Of a DNA stretch of 64,000 nucleotides, positions 49,767-59,069 are shown one piece after another. Where the stretch lies: the NCBI GenBank assembly GCA_038206235.1, contig JBBRBB010000021.1:14139-78138 (forward strand), read 5' to 3'. The stretch is from JBBRBB01 sp038206235 (GTDB lineage Bacteria; Bacteroidota; Bacteroidia; Chitinophagales; Chitinophagaceae). The notes under the pieces are model-generated. The model searched no databases and was not told the origin of the DNA. It saw only the letters and a program-made list of their open reading frames with translations. Position numbers and translations under genes: made by a program. Position 1 is the stretch's first letter, and every line of letters starts with the position of its first letter.

Positions 49767-51593
49767 TTATTCTTTTAAAAACTTATATGTTACTCTTTTT
49801 TTGCTTTCTTCAACCTTCAAATAATAAGTTCCCTGTTTTAACTGATTTACATTCAACTCATAATTATAAGCATTTACATGTACGCTTCTTAATATATTTC
49901 CTTGTGCATTAAGGATAGAAAGAGAAGTATTAGCAGAAGCATTTAAACCATTTACATGCAGCACATCTTTTACAGGGTTAGGGTACATGCTAAATGAAGA
50001 AGCCGTAGCATTGTTATCTGTTTCACTTATCACATCGGAATAAGCAACACTGCCATCGTTGTCTATTGCTTTTATGCGGTAGAAGTTTGTGCCTTGTGAA
50101 GAAGTATTATCAGTGAAACTGTAATCTTGTGTTGTGTTGTTTGAATTTACTCTGCCAATTTCTTTGAAACTATCATTATTATTATAACTGCGCTCAATAC
50201 TGAAATAAGCTGTGCTGCCTGCCTGCAAATCCTGGAAGTTTAGCACATGATGCTTTATCCATCTTTTTATGCGGGTAATTCTTGACAGAGGGTCTCCATT
50301 GTAGCGGGCAAGAGCTAAATAATAATAAACTGAATCTGCATACAAATTTGAATTTCCTGCCACTATTATATTGTTGCTATTATTTATCGCTACAGCATTT
50401 ATGCCATCATTGTGTTTATCTCCGAAATCAGTAGTCTGCTTTCCATTAACTCCAAAAGATGAGTCAAGGCTGCCATCTTCATTATGGCGTGTAAGCACAA
50501 AATCAAAAGAATAATCATCATCACTGCGCCAAGAAGTACCGCCTAAGATGATCCTACCGTTGTTCTGTATTGCCATTGAAGCAGCCACGGAATTTAAGCC
50601 TTCAAACTTTGTAATTACTATTCCGCTATCTCCAAAATTATTATTCAGTGTGCCATCATTATTTAATGAAAGCAAAAGAAAAGATTGTTTTTCGCCTAAA
50701 ATGTTTTGACCGGCATAGCCGCAGGCAAGTATAGTACCATTCTCCGCGATTGAAACCTTGCTTATATTGTCTCCCGCAGGCGTAATATTTTTAATTGTTT
50801 GTCCCTTGTAGCCAAAGCCGGCATCTAATGTACCATCAGGCATATACCTGGCAAAAGCACATTTGGTATCAACACTGGATTCGGGACCATAAGTTGCTCC
50901 TGCCAAAACAATTTTATTGTCGCTTTGAATGGCTGCCGATAAAGCAGTAGTAAATGTGTACAACCCAAACTCTGTAACTGTTTCTCCATTTGTGCCAAAA
51001 GCCATGTCTACACTGCCATCTGGTAAATAGCGCGCTACCAGAAAATGACCAAAAGAGGGATATACTTCTTCCCATATTCCTGCAGCCACAATTTTACCAT
51101 CGGTTTGTAATGTAATATCATAACAATATTCCTGGTTGCCTAAATCTGTATTCACTACGCCGTTTTCTCCAAAGCTGCTGTCTATGTTACCATCAGGCAA
51201 TAGCCTTGCTAAAATAATATTATAATTTACCTGATGCGCAGTATCGTATAGATTGGTGTAATCGGATCCATAGCCGCCTACCAATATTTTGTCATCCTCC
51301 TGTACTACCAAAGATTTAAATACATGGTATCCTATATCAAAATTGAGGATAGCATAACCGGAATCACCAAAACTTTCATCTAAGGAGCCATCCTGGTTGA
51401 ATCTTATTGCAACCTGGCTTGCCAGAGTTATCATCTTACCATTCTTTTGCAGACTCATGGAAGTAGTACCAGCCACACCTGCCAATAAAACTTTACCGCT
51501 ATCGCCAAAGGTTTTATCAAGCGTGCCTGGCTGGGCAAATAGTAATGCATTAAAAAACAGCGAATAAAAAAGAAGCAGTGTAATGTGTTTCAT
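49767..51593 (-). CDS. Delta-60 repeat protein with T9SS type A sorting domain
   Basis: 608 residues with a signal peptide (LLLFYSLFFNALLFAQ). There are at least seven delta-60 repeats of the form DGSLDESFGDSG (variants DGNIDSSFGENG, DGSVDMAFGTNG, DGTLDAGFGYKG, DGTLNNNFGDSG, DGSLDSSFGVNG) over about 20-420, likely a beta-propeller. An Ig-like middle follows, then a C-terminal sorting domain (SMYPNPVKDVLHV...QGTYYLKVEES) recognised by the type IX secretion system. Probably a secreted or surface-attached protein of unknown binding target. Confidence 0.92.
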   Translation of the reverse strand: MKHITLLLFYSLFFNALLFAQPGTLDKTFGDSGKVLLAGVAGTTSMSLQKNGKMITLASQVAIRFNQDGSLDESFGDSGYAILNFDIGYHVFKSLVVQEDDKILVGGYGSDYTNLYDTAHQVNYNIILARLLPDGNIDSSFGENGVVNTDLGNQEYCYDITLQTDGKIVAAGIWEEVYPSFGHFLVARYLPDGSVDMAFGTNGETVTEFGLYTFTTALSAAIQSDNKIVLAGATYGPESSVDTKCAFARYMPDGTLDAGFGYKGQTIKNITPAGDNISKVSIAENGTILACGYAGQNILGEKQSFLLLSLNNDGTLNNNFGDSGIVITKFEGLNSVAASMAIQNNGRIILGGTSWRSDDDYSFDFVLTRHNEDGSLDSSFGVNGKQTTDFGDKHNDGINAVAINNSNNIIVAGNSNLYADSVYYYLALARYNGDPLSRITRIKRWIKHHVLNFQDLQAGSTAYFSIERSYNNNDSFKEIGRVNSNNTTQDYSFTDNTSSQGTNFYRIKAIDNDGSVAYSDVISETDNNATASSFSMYPNPVKDVLHVNGLNASANTSLSILNAQGNILRSVHVNAYNYELNVNQLKQGTYYLKVEESKKRVTYKFLKE

Positions 51594-51704
51594 AATTTAA
51601 AATTTATGTTTATTAAATAAGATTATTTTTCATAACAAGGATGTTGTGGGCAAAGAGGGTCATAATCATCAGCAGTACTGCTGCCATGGCGGTTATTCTG
51701 GCAC

Positions 51705-53090
51705 TCAACAAAAAACCCGTTTAGATGTATTGTTCGCAAGGCCTGCAAGAATTAATTGACAAAAACAGGCGGTACGCTGGGCAATATACCCAAATACATG
51801 GTCCTGGTCGGTTGCATGCGTACCAAATTCGCTGTCAAAATTGGGGCCATCATCATCCAATCCATGAAACATATCACAATCAATATAACTCTCCATAGGC
51901 GGCAAGCCGATTTTATTAAATATATTTTCTTCCCAATAAATAGGGCCACCGCGATATTCGTCCACCAATGGAGTTCCAGTGTTTGGTCTTGGTATAACGC
52001 TAAAAGAGCTTACACCCGGCAATAAACAATTTGTAATGGTATGATAAGGGTCAGCATTCATACCTATAGTGGCGGGAGAAAAATATACAGGTTCTGTTCT
52101 TATAGGATTTATAGGATCATTGTAACCATGAAAAGAAATCAGAGGTGGATTATTAGTATTTCGGGCAAAAAAAACTGTGGGGTCACTTACATTTTCGCGG
52201 GGCAAAAAAGCAGTTCCCCATCCCGAAAGCACCCCTCTTATTTTTGATCTGTATTCAATGTTCATATCGCCGGTATAATAATCTATCTTTCGATTACCTA
52301 ACGCGGTTTTAATGTTTTGAGAAATATCATCTATCATGCCCTGTGTATAGTAAGCGGTTAGCAAAGCCGTTTGAGCGCCGGCGCTAAATCCTGAAACAAA
52401 AATATTATCGAGATCAGCTTTAAACTCATCAGCATTTGCATTCTGCCTTGTGTAAAAGCTTCGTATGCATCCATCGTAATCTTGTGCTGCCCTGTAAAAT
52501 GCGGAGACTTGCGGTGCACCGGTATAAAATACATTAGGAATTGCTTGATTTATATCCAGCAATATTCCTCTTCGGTATTCGGCCACTACAACAATAAAAC
52601 CTCTGCGGGCTAATTCCTTGCTCAAAAGTTTAATGTGTGGACCAGAGTAGTTGCAGTCAGAAAAGCCACCGGGATGAAAAATAAATATTACGGGAAGCTT
52701 ACAGGTATTATAATCATGAGCTGATGTGCTTGGATAGCTCACAAAATAATAAAGCGCATGATTAGGGTCACTTTCACAGGGTATATTCACACCGCAGTCT
52801 GAAAGATATAGGTTTGTAGAATCATAATATTCTGCGTCTTTGTAGTTAGTGCCCGTTTTGCCATAGTATGTTGGTGAGTTATCTGTAGTAATTATATTGG
52901 CACTGGAAAAAAGTGGGTCTCTCAAATCTTTATTAATATTGTAAGGAGTTTTCTCGCAAGGGTCTACTGCTTGAATTACAGATTTTTTTTCTGACGCAAA
53001 GAGTTTGAATGAAGAACTCATAACTGAAAAAGCACTGCCACATATAGCTGCATCACGAATAAATTTTCTGCGTGTATAATTGTTTTGCAT
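51705..53090 (-). CDS. Alpha/beta hydrolase (carboxylesterase-like), Tat-type signal
   Basis: 461 residues. N terminus YTRRKFIRDAAICGSAFSVMSS has the twin-Arg motif of a Tat signal. The core has FIFHPGGFSDC (oxyanion loop H-P-G-G), the nucleophile elbow GFSAGAQTA, PPLISFHGYNDPINP (likely Asp/Glu side) and FGTHATDQDHVF near the C terminus (candidate His). It hydrolyses an ester of unknown identity, possibly after export. It lies between the T9SS protein and icmF on the same strand. Confidence 0.8.
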   Translation of the reverse strand: MQNNYTRRKFIRDAAICGSAFSVMSSSFKLFASEKKSVIQAVDPCEKTPYNINKDLRDPLFSSANIITTDNSPTYYGKTGTNYKDAEYYDSTNLYLSDCGVNIPCESDPNHALYYFVSYPSTSAHDYNTCKLPVIFIFHPGGFSDCNYSGPHIKLLSKELARRGFIVVVAEYRRGILLDINQAIPNVFYTGAPQVSAFYRAAQDYDGCIRSFYTRQNANADEFKADLDNIFVSGFSAGAQTALLTAYYTQGMIDDISQNIKTALGNRKIDYYTGDMNIEYRSKIRGVLSGWGTAFLPRENVSDPTVFFARNTNNPPLISFHGYNDPINPIRTEPVYFSPATIGMNADPYHTITNCLLPGVSSFSVIPRPNTGTPLVDEYRGGPIYWEENIFNKIGLPPMESYIDCDMFHGLDDDGPNFDSEFGTHATDQDHVFGYIAQRTACFCQLILAGLANNTSKRVFC

Positions 53091-53203
53091 AGTAAATATC
53101 TTTGGGAGTCATAAAATCTTTTTGAAACAGCACCTGTAAGATAGATTAATATTTTGAAACTTCGAATGATATTTAAAAGATTTTAAAACGCGAATCATAA
53201 TTT

Positions 53204-56200
53204 CTACATGTTCCTCCTATACTGTCCGCCCACTTCATACAATGCATGTGTGATTTGTCCGAGTGAGCAATACTTAACAGTTTCCATCAGCTCTTCAAAG
53301 AGATTCCCATTATTGATTGCAACACTTTTCAACTGATTCAACTTATCAACCGCCACAGTTTCATTACGTTTCCAGAAAGCATGCAGGTTTTGTATTTGCT
53401 GTTCTTTTTCTTCTTTGGTACTTCGAATCACTTCATTGGGAAGAATAGTAGGGCTGCCTTTTTTATTTAGAAAAGTATTCACACCAATCAGCGGTAATTC
53501 ACCTGTATGCTTTTGCATTTCATAAACCATGCTCTCCTCCTGAATTTTGTTGCGCTGATACATACGCTCCATTGCACCGAGCACACCGCCGCGTTCCGTG
53601 ATGCGGTCAAATTCACTAAGCACGGCTTCTTCAACCAAATCAGTAAGCTCTTCTATCGCAAAACTTCCCTGTATAAAATTTTCTGTTTTTGCTGAGCCTA
53701 ACTCACGGTTAATGATAAGCTGTATTGCCATTGCTCTTCTTACACTTTCTTCTGTGGGTGTTGTGATGGCCTCATCATACGCATTGGTGTGAAGAGAATT
53801 GCAGTTGTCGTAAATCGCATACAATGCCTGCAGTGTTGTGCGTATATCATTGAAATCAATTTCCTGTGCATGCAGGCTTCTTCCGCTTGTTTGAATATGA
53901 TATTTTAATTTTTGAGAGCGTTCATTAGCGTTGTATTTATACTTCATTGCCTTTGCCCAAATTCTTCTTGCCACTCTTCCAATTACACTATACTCCGCAT
54001 CCATGCCATTACTAAAAAAGAAAGATAAGTTGGGTGCTAACTCATCTATATTCATTCCGCGGCTTAAATAGTATTCAACATACGTAAAACCATTTGCAAG
54101 TGTAAATGCAAGTTGTGTTACAGGATTAGCGCCAGCTTCTGCAATATGATAACCGCTGATGCTTACGCTATAAAAGTTTCTCACTTTATTATCAATGAAA
54201 TATTGCTGCACATCACCCATTAATTTCAAAGCAAATTCTGTTGAGAAGATGCAGGTGTTTTGCGCCTGATCTTCTTTTAAGATATCAGCCTGCACGGTAC
54301 CGCGAACCTGTTGCAAAGCTGCTTGTTTGCATTGCTCGTAAATTTCTTTTGGCAACACTTCATGGCCGCTTAAGCCAAGCAATCCAAGACCCAATACAGC
54401 CCCCTCCTCCAAAGGAGTCCTTTCGGACAAACCTCCTCCGCCAGCTGCTGGCGGAGAGGCTTTTGAAGACCCTAAGTATATTGGATGCCTCCCGGGCGCC
54501 AGTGGATTATAGTAAATTGGTTTGGGAAAATGTTTAAACTTTTCTTCTATTTTACTATTCACTATTGTCCATTGATTATTATCTTCTATCCATTTCTCGC
54601 ATTGCTGGTCAATCGCTGCATTCATAAAGAAGGCAAGTATAATTGGTGCAGGACCGTTAATAGTCATGCTAACAGACGTATTCGCTGCACACAAATCAAA
54701 ACCGCTGTACAACTTTTTTGCATCCTCAACGGTTGCAATGCTTACACCACTGTTTCCAATCTTTCCATAAATATCAGGACGTTCGGCAGGGTCTTCACCA
54801 TAAAGGGTAACACTGTCAAATGCAGTGCTCAGGCGCTTTGCAGACTGGTCAAGGCTAACATAATGAAAACGCTTATTCGTCCTTTCCGGAGCGCCTTCAC
54901 CTGCAAACATTCTCGTTGGATCTTCTCCCTGTCGCTTCAATTCAAATACTCCTGCGGTGTAGGGAAATTCGCCGGGAATATTTTCCTGCAACTGCCATCG
55001 TAAAATATCACCCCAGTCTTTATACTTAGGCAAAACAACTTTTGGAATTCTTGTACCGCTCAATGATTTAATCGTAAGCGGTTGTTTAATTACCTTATCA
55101 CGAACGATATATTCAAAGAAATCTGCGTTATATTTTTTTTGGATTGATGACCAGCTTTCGATTAATTGTTTACACTGCAGATGCAATTTCGATTCGTACT
55201 TGTTTTTGAGACCTAACAGGTCCTGAAGACCTGATAGGTCTTGCAATGCGCCATTGATTTGATACAGCTTAGAAGCAATGGCACATTGCTCATTCACCCA
55301 TTTATCGTAACTCCGGTTGTTCTCAGAAATTTCTGATAGATAACGAACTCTTTTTGGCGGAATAATCTGGCTTTTATTCGCTGTGTCTTGGGTGTGCGCA
55401 TGAATTTCCATTTTGCCAAACTCGACACCTGTTTTGTTGTTGATAGCCAGCATTATTTTTTCAAACAACTCATTAATGCCCGCATCGTTGAATTGTGCAG
55501 CAATCGTTCCAATAACCGGCAGGTCTTCATCTTTAGCAGTGAACAACTGATGATTGCGTTTGTATTGCTTACGCACGTCATGCAACGCATCTAAGGCGCC
55601 TGCTTTATCAAATTTATTAATGCAAATAACATCAGCATAATCGAGCATGTTTATTTTTTCGAGTTGAGATGCAGCCCCGTATTCCGGGGTCATTACATAC
55701 ATGCTTACATCGCAGTAATCAAGAATAGAAGTATCGCTTTGACCAACGCCTGCACTTTCTAAAATAATCAAATCAAAACCTTCAGCCTTACAAATGTCAA
55801 CGGCTTCACTAACATAATTACTAAGTGCAGTATTATCCTCCCTTGTTGCAAGACTGCGCATATATGCTCTTGAATGACTGATTGAATTCATTCGAATTCT
55901 ATCACCCAATAATGCTCCGCCGGTTTTCTTTTTTGTAGGATCAACACTAATAACTGCAATGGTTTTATCAGAGTAAGTATTTAAAAAGCGGCGAACAATT
56001 TCATCGGTTACGGAAGATTTGCCGGCGCCGCCGGTGCCGGTGATGCCAAGAACAGCCTCCCCTAAATCCCCTCCGGTGGAGGGGACTTTGTGATGCTTCG
56101 TGCTTTTTTCTTCAATTTTTTTGGTAGATAGATTTTTTACAGATGCATGTATTTTATTTAATGTTTCATCAAGTTGATAGAGCACTTCATCATTTGTTAC

Positions 56201-57106
56201 ACGTAATACTTCAAAGCCAAGTTCATTCAACATTCGTGTTCTTTCTTCATCACTAATTTTCATTTCAGGTAATTGATGATAGTTGCCATCTACCTCAATA
56301 ATTAAACCTTTTTGTAAGCAAACAAAATCTGCAATGAATGGTCCTATGATATGCTGTCTTCTAAATTTGCATCCTTCTTTTTTTGCTCTTAATTTACTCC
56401 ATAAAACGTTTTCAGCTATTGTTGAATCTTTTCTATGGGTTAAAGCAAATTCTTTTAACTTGCCATACAGCATCGGGTCGGCTTTGAATTGATTAACTGT
56501 AATTGAAGAACCATCATATTTTACGTCTTCATCTTTTCCATTCAATCCACATTCTGCCAACGTAATTGCCCTTGCAATTTTTCTTATATCTTTCACTTCT
56601 CCCAAAGGCAACTTCCCGTTCCACTTATTTGCTGCCTGCCAAAACTCAGACTCTTTCCAATCTCCTCCTCCACCGGAGGAGGCCGGGAGGAGGCTTTTTA
56701 TTACATCCTCTATCATTCCCTCCAATCCCATTTTTCTTCCATCATCAGGAGAATAAATTTTTGAGATGCCATATTGATGCAATTCATTTATTTCCTGGGG
56801 CAAAATTGTTCCTCCGCCGCCGCCAAATATTTTTATATGTCCGCAGCCATTTTCATCAAGCAAATCTTTCATGTATTTAAAAAATTCAACATGCCCGCCC
56901 TGGTATGAAGTGATTGCAATGCCCTGTGCATCTTCTTCAATTGCACATTCCACAATTTCATGAACGCTTCTGTTGTGACCGAGATGAATAATTTCGGCGC
57001 CCTTTGCCTGCATAATGCGCCGCATAATATTAATAGCTGCATCGTGCCCGTCGAACAGGCTGGCAGCAGTTACAATTCTTACTTTGTTGGCAGGAGTATA
57101 GTTCAT
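53204..57106 (-). CDS. icmF: Fused acyl-CoA mutase IcmF, with inserted DUF559 domain
   Basis: 1300 residues; IcmF proteins are normally about 1080-1130. Order: B12-binding domain (1-140; SLFDGHDAAINIMRRI), linker, DUF559 nuclease domain (about 206-343), MeaB-type G domain (from about 352; GITGTGGAGKSS, NKFDKAGALDAL), then the mutase barrel (from about 690; PYTAGVF, EDPTRMFAGEG, RLSTAFDSVTLYGEDP, KIGNSGVSI). It interconverts isobutyryl- and butyryl-CoA (or related CoAs) using adenosylcobalamin. Four palindromic elements add further segments: SSGGGGDW, VPSTGGDLGEA, the SPPAAGGGG loop, and DLSGLQDLLGL. All are in frame, so the enzyme may be active. Confidence 0.9.
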   Translation of the reverse strand: MNYTPANKVRIVTAASLFDGHDAAINIMRRIMQAKGAEIIHLGHNRSVHEIVECAIEEDAQGIAITSYQGGHVEFFKYMKDLLDENGCGHIKIFGGGGGTILPQEINELHQYGISKIYSPDDGRKMGLEGMIEDVIKSLLPASSGGGGDWKESEFWQAANKWNGKLPLGEVKDIRKIARAITLAECGLNGKDEDVKYDGSSITVNQFKADPMLYGKLKEFALTHRKDSTIAENVLWSKLRAKKEGCKFRRQHIIGPFIADFVCLQKGLIIEVDGNYHQLPEMKISDEERTRMLNELGFEVLRVTNDEVLYQLDETLNKIHASVKNLSTKKIEEKSTKHHKVPSTGGDLGEAVLGITGTGGAGKSSVTDEIVRRFLNTYSDKTIAVISVDPTKKKTGGALLGDRIRMNSISHSRAYMRSLATREDNTALSNYVSEAVDICKAEGFDLIILESAGVGQSDTSILDYCDVSMYVMTPEYGAASQLEKINMLDYADVICINKFDKAGALDALHDVRKQYKRNHQLFTAKDEDLPVIGTIAAQFNDAGINELFEKIMLAINNKTGVEFGKMEIHAHTQDTANKSQIIPPKRVRYLSEISENNRSYDKWVNEQCAIASKLYQINGALQDLSGLQDLLGLKNKYESKLHLQCKQLIESWSSIQKKYNADFFEYIVRDKVIKQPLTIKSLSGTRIPKVVLPKYKDWGDILRWQLQENIPGEFPYTAGVFELKRQGEDPTRMFAGEGAPERTNKRFHYVSLDQSAKRLSTAFDSVTLYGEDPAERPDIYGKIGNSGVSIATVEDAKKLYSGFDLCAANTSVSMTINGPAPIILAFFMNAAIDQQCEKWIEDNNQWTIVNSKIEEKFKHFPKPIYYNPLAPGRHPIYLGSSKASPPAAGGGGLSERTPLEEGAVLGLGLLGLSGHEVLPKEIYEQCKQAALQQVRGTVQADILKEDQAQNTCIFSTEFALKLMGDVQQYFIDNKVRNFYSVSISGYHIAEAGANPVTQLAFTLANGFTYVEYYLSRGMNIDELAPNLSFFFSNGMDAEYSVIGRVARRIWAKAMKYKYNANERSQKLKYHIQTSGRSLHAQEIDFNDIRTTLQALYAIYDNCNSLHTNAYDEAITTPTEESVRRAMAIQLIINRELGSAKTENFIQGSFAIEELTDLVEEAVLSEFDRITERGGVLGAMERMYQRNKIQEESMVYEMQKHTGELPLIGVNTFLNKKGSPTILPNEVIRSTKEEKEQQIQNLHAFWKRNETVAVDKLNQLKSVAINNGNLFEELMETVKYCSLGQITHALYEVGGQYRRNM
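54400..54466. repeat. Coding palindromic element in icmF (mutase domain)
   Basis: CTCCGCCAGC (54436-54445), one T, GCTGGCGGAG (54447-54456), preceded by CCCCTCCTCCAAAGGAG and flanking GC-rich sequence. It is read in frame as the extra loop SKASPPAAGGGGLSERTPLEEGA, which interrupts the mutase barrel between the HPIYLG and GLLGLSGHEVLP segments. Confidence 0.75.
55210..55241. repeat. Coding palindromic pair in icmF (linker before the mutase domain)
   Basis: GACCT-AAC-AGGTC (55210-55222) and AGACCT-GAT-AGGTCT (55227-55241), tandem. They are read as LQDLSGLQDLLGLKN between QINGA and KYESKLHLQ. Element sequences of the type AACCTAACAGGTT are known as dispersed palindromes in Bacteroidota genomes (recalled, not searched). 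Confidence 0.7.
56057..56090. repeat. Coding palindromic element at the right border of the DUF559 insert
   Basis: CCCCTCC (56068-56074), GGT, GGAGGGG (56078-56084), with the flanks that on the coding strand read AAAGTC ... GATTTAGGGGAGG. It is translated as KVPSTGGDLGEA directly before the P-loop strand VLGITGTGG. An intergenic copy of the same layout is at 37488-37515. Confidence 0.8.
56080..56491 (-). mobile_element. DUF559 (VSR-like PD-(D/E)XK) nuclease domain inserted in icmF
   Basis: Residues about 206-343 of the mutase: ADPMLYGKLKEFALTHRK starts the insert. Then STIAENVLWSKLRAKKEG, CKFRRQHIIGPFIADFVCLQ and GLIIEVDGNYHQLPEMKISD follow, then ERTRMLNELGFEVLRVTNDEV. Asp260, Glu271 and Asp273 are the likely metal-binding residues of the endonuclease fold. 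DUF559 normally occurs as a small stand-alone protein. Here it separates the B12 and G domains in one open frame and is bordered by a palindromic element, consistent with an inserted selfish or homing-like unit. Confidence 0.85.
56662..56697. repeat. Coding palindromic element in icmF (after the B12 domain)
   Basis: CCTCCTCC (56664-56671), ACC, GGAGGAGG (56675-56682), followed by CCGGGAGGAGG. It is read on the minus strand as LLPASSGGGGDWKES, between the B12-binding domain and the linker helix. Same class as the element at 56057-56090. Confidence 0.75.
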
Positions 57107-57236
57107 ATTTCAAGCATTATAAATTTAACAAAGATAAATTAAAAACAAATGGTTGTTAGCGATGAGAATGATTGAATGAGCATATAAATCATTTTATCAT
57201 TAAAATTATTTACATCATCCATTAGTCTTAGCTTAG

Positions 57237-58115
57237 ATGAATAAATTAATTGATGGTATGAAGCTAATTCGTTTTGGAAATAAAGGAGAAGAGAAACCGG
57301 CTGTTATTTTATCTGATGGAAAAAGAATCGATGTAAGAAAGTTTGGTGAAGATTATAATGAAAGCTTTTTTGCTGATGATGGAATTACACGTTTGGAAAG
57401 CTGGTTAGAAAAAAATGCAAATTCGTGTCCAACTATTCCTGTTGAAACACGCTTAGGTCCACCAATATTTAAACCTTCCAAAATAATTTGTATTGGCTTA
57501 AATTATTCTGACCATGCAAAGGAAACTAATGCATCTATTCCCAAGGAGCCTGTAATATTTTTAAAATCTACTACAGCTATTTGCGGGCCGAATGATGATG
57601 TCATCATTCCCAAAAATAGTACGAAAGCAGATTGGGAAGTTGAGCTCGCTGTTGTAATTGGTAAAAAGGCATTATATGTTGAAGAAGAAAATGCAATGGA
57701 ATATGTTGCAGGATATATGCTGCACAACGATTACAGCGAAAGAGCTTTTCAATTGGAAAGAAGCGGGCAATGGGTGAAAGGGAAAAGCTGTGATACGTTT
57801 GCGCCTTTGGGTCCTTATCTTGTTACGCCAGATGAAATTGATGATATTAATAATCTGCGCCTCTGGTTAAAAGTAAATGGAAAAATTATGCAGGATGGAA
57901 ATTCAAAAAATCTCATTTATAAAATTCCATTTTTAATTTCTTATACAAGCCAGTTCATGACTTTATTGCCCGGAGATATTATTAGTACCGGAACACCTGC
58001 GGGAGTTGGGCTTGGGCAAAAGCCTGAACCCATTTATTTAAAAGCCGGTGACGTGGTAGAGTTGGGTATTGATGGTTTGGGAGAAGCGAAACAGACCTTG
58101 ATAAATTATAAATAA
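57237..58115 (+). CDS. FAH family hydrolase, probable 2,4-diketo-3-deoxy-L-fuconate hydrolase
   Basis: 292 residues with the FAH catalytic fold: ICIGLNYSDHAKETNASIP, metal acids in KADWEVELAVVIG and MLHNDYSERAFQ, and GTPAGVGLGQKPEP near the end. The first gene of a cluster with a lactonase, an SDR and an aldose epimerase, which together match a non-phosphorylative route for L-fucose or a similar sugar. In that route a 2,4-diketo-3-deoxy acid is cleaved to pyruvate and an acid by such a hydrolase. Pathway assignment is by context; no dehydratase gene is in the window. Confidence 0.8.
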   Translation: MNKLIDGMKLIRFGNKGEEKPAVILSDGKRIDVRKFGEDYNESFFADDGITRLESWLEKNANSCPTIPVETRLGPPIFKPSKIICIGLNYSDHAKETNASIPKEPVIFLKSTTAICGPNDDVIIPKNSTKADWEVELAVVIGKKALYVEEENAMEYVAGYMLHNDYSERAFQLERSGQWVKGKSCDTFAPLGPYLVTPDEIDDINNLRLWLKVNGKIMQDGNSKNLIYKIPFLISYTSQFMTLLPGDIISTGTPAGVGLGQKPEPIYLKAGDVVELGIDGLGEAKQTLINYK

Positions 58116-58137
58116 AAAGGAAAGCAACTATACATAC

Positions 58138-58172
58138 CTATTTACTTATTTACTTATTTACTTTATATACTT
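58138..58172. repeat. ATTTACTT short repeat before the lactonase gene
   Basis: CTATTTA, then CTTATTTA twice, then CTTTATATA and CTTAACT, an 8-nt period, ending 4 nt before the ATG at 58177. Confidence 0.65.
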
Positions 58173-58176
58173 AACT

Positions 58177-59001
58177 ATGAATATTGACTGCCATGTTCAC
58201 TTCTGGAAATACGATAAAAAAAAATATAACTGGATAAATAGAGATATGAAATTGCTGCGGCAGGATTATTTGCCAGAGCATTTATCATTGACCTTAAAAA
58301 GAAACGATATAGATGGAGTGGTAGCAGCGCAGGCAGATTCATCTGAACTGGAAACATTATTTCTTGTTGAGCTGGCGAAAACACATCCTGTTATTAAAGG
58401 TGTTGTTGGATGGGTTGACGTGCAAGCGAATAACATTGAAGAAAGATTACAATATTTTTCGCAGTACTCTTCAATTAAAGGCTGGCGGTATAATGTAGAA
58501 ACACAGGCAGATGAATTTTTGTTGAATGAAAATTTTCGTCGCGGCATTAATGCGTTGCAGCAGTATAATTATACTTATGATTTACTTATAAATCATATTC
58601 AATTAAAAGAAGCAATTGAATTTGTATCAAAATTCCCTGAACAAAAATTTGTTATTAACCATTGCGCAAAGCCGGATATTAGAAATAAAAAAATTGATGA
58701 ATGGAAAATTCTGATTGAAGAAATTGCCCATTATAAAAATGTGTATTGCAAATTATCAGGACTATTTACTGAAGCGGTATGGAAAGAATGGAGTGCTGCA
58801 GAATTTTATCCTTATCTTGATGTGGTATTTAAGGCGTTTGGAATTGAGCGTTTACTGTTTGGCAGCGACTGGCCGGTTATATTGTTATCAGGTATTTATG
58901 TGCAATGGAAAAGCTTGCTTGAAAAGTATATGGAAAATTTTTTTACAGATGACAGGCAAAAAGTTTTTGGATTAAATGCAATCGAATTTTATTCACTTTA
59001 A
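58177..59001 (+). CDS. Amidohydrolase family lactonase (L-fuconolactone hydrolase-like)
   Basis: 274 residues starting MNIDCHVHFWKYDKKKYNWI with the metal-binding H6-x-H8 pair of the amidohydrolase_2 family. Later landmarks are VVAAQADSSELETLFL, GVVGWVDVQANNIEERL, FVINHCAKPDI (third His) and LLFGSDWPV (catalytic Asp). Related enzymes hydrolyse L-fucono- or rhamnono-1,5-lactone. Genes upstream and downstream fit a sugar oxidation pathway in which the lactone made by the SDR would be opened here. Confidence 0.85.
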   Translation: MNIDCHVHFWKYDKKKYNWINRDMKLLRQDYLPEHLSLTLKRNDIDGVVAAQADSSELETLFLVELAKTHPVIKGVVGWVDVQANNIEERLQYFSQYSSIKGWRYNVETQADEFLLNENFRRGINALQQYNYTYDLLINHIQLKEAIEFVSKFPEQKFVINHCAKPDIRNKKIDEWKILIEEIAHYKNVYCKLSGLFTEAVWKEWSAAEFYPYLDVVFKAFGIERLLFGSDWPVILLSGIYVQWKSLLEKYMENFFTDDRQKVFGLNAIEFYSL

Positions 59002-59032
59002 TTTTTACTCCCCTAAAATTCTTGCCATTTTT

Positions 59033-59067
59033 AAATATTAAATATTCAATATTAAATATTCAATAGA
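59033..59067. repeat. AAATATT heptamer array before the SDR gene
   Basis: AAATATT, AAATATT, CAATATT, AAATATT, CAATAGA, exactly 7 nt each without interruption, ending 2 nt before the ATG at 59070. Confidence 0.75.
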
Positions 59068-59069
59068 CT

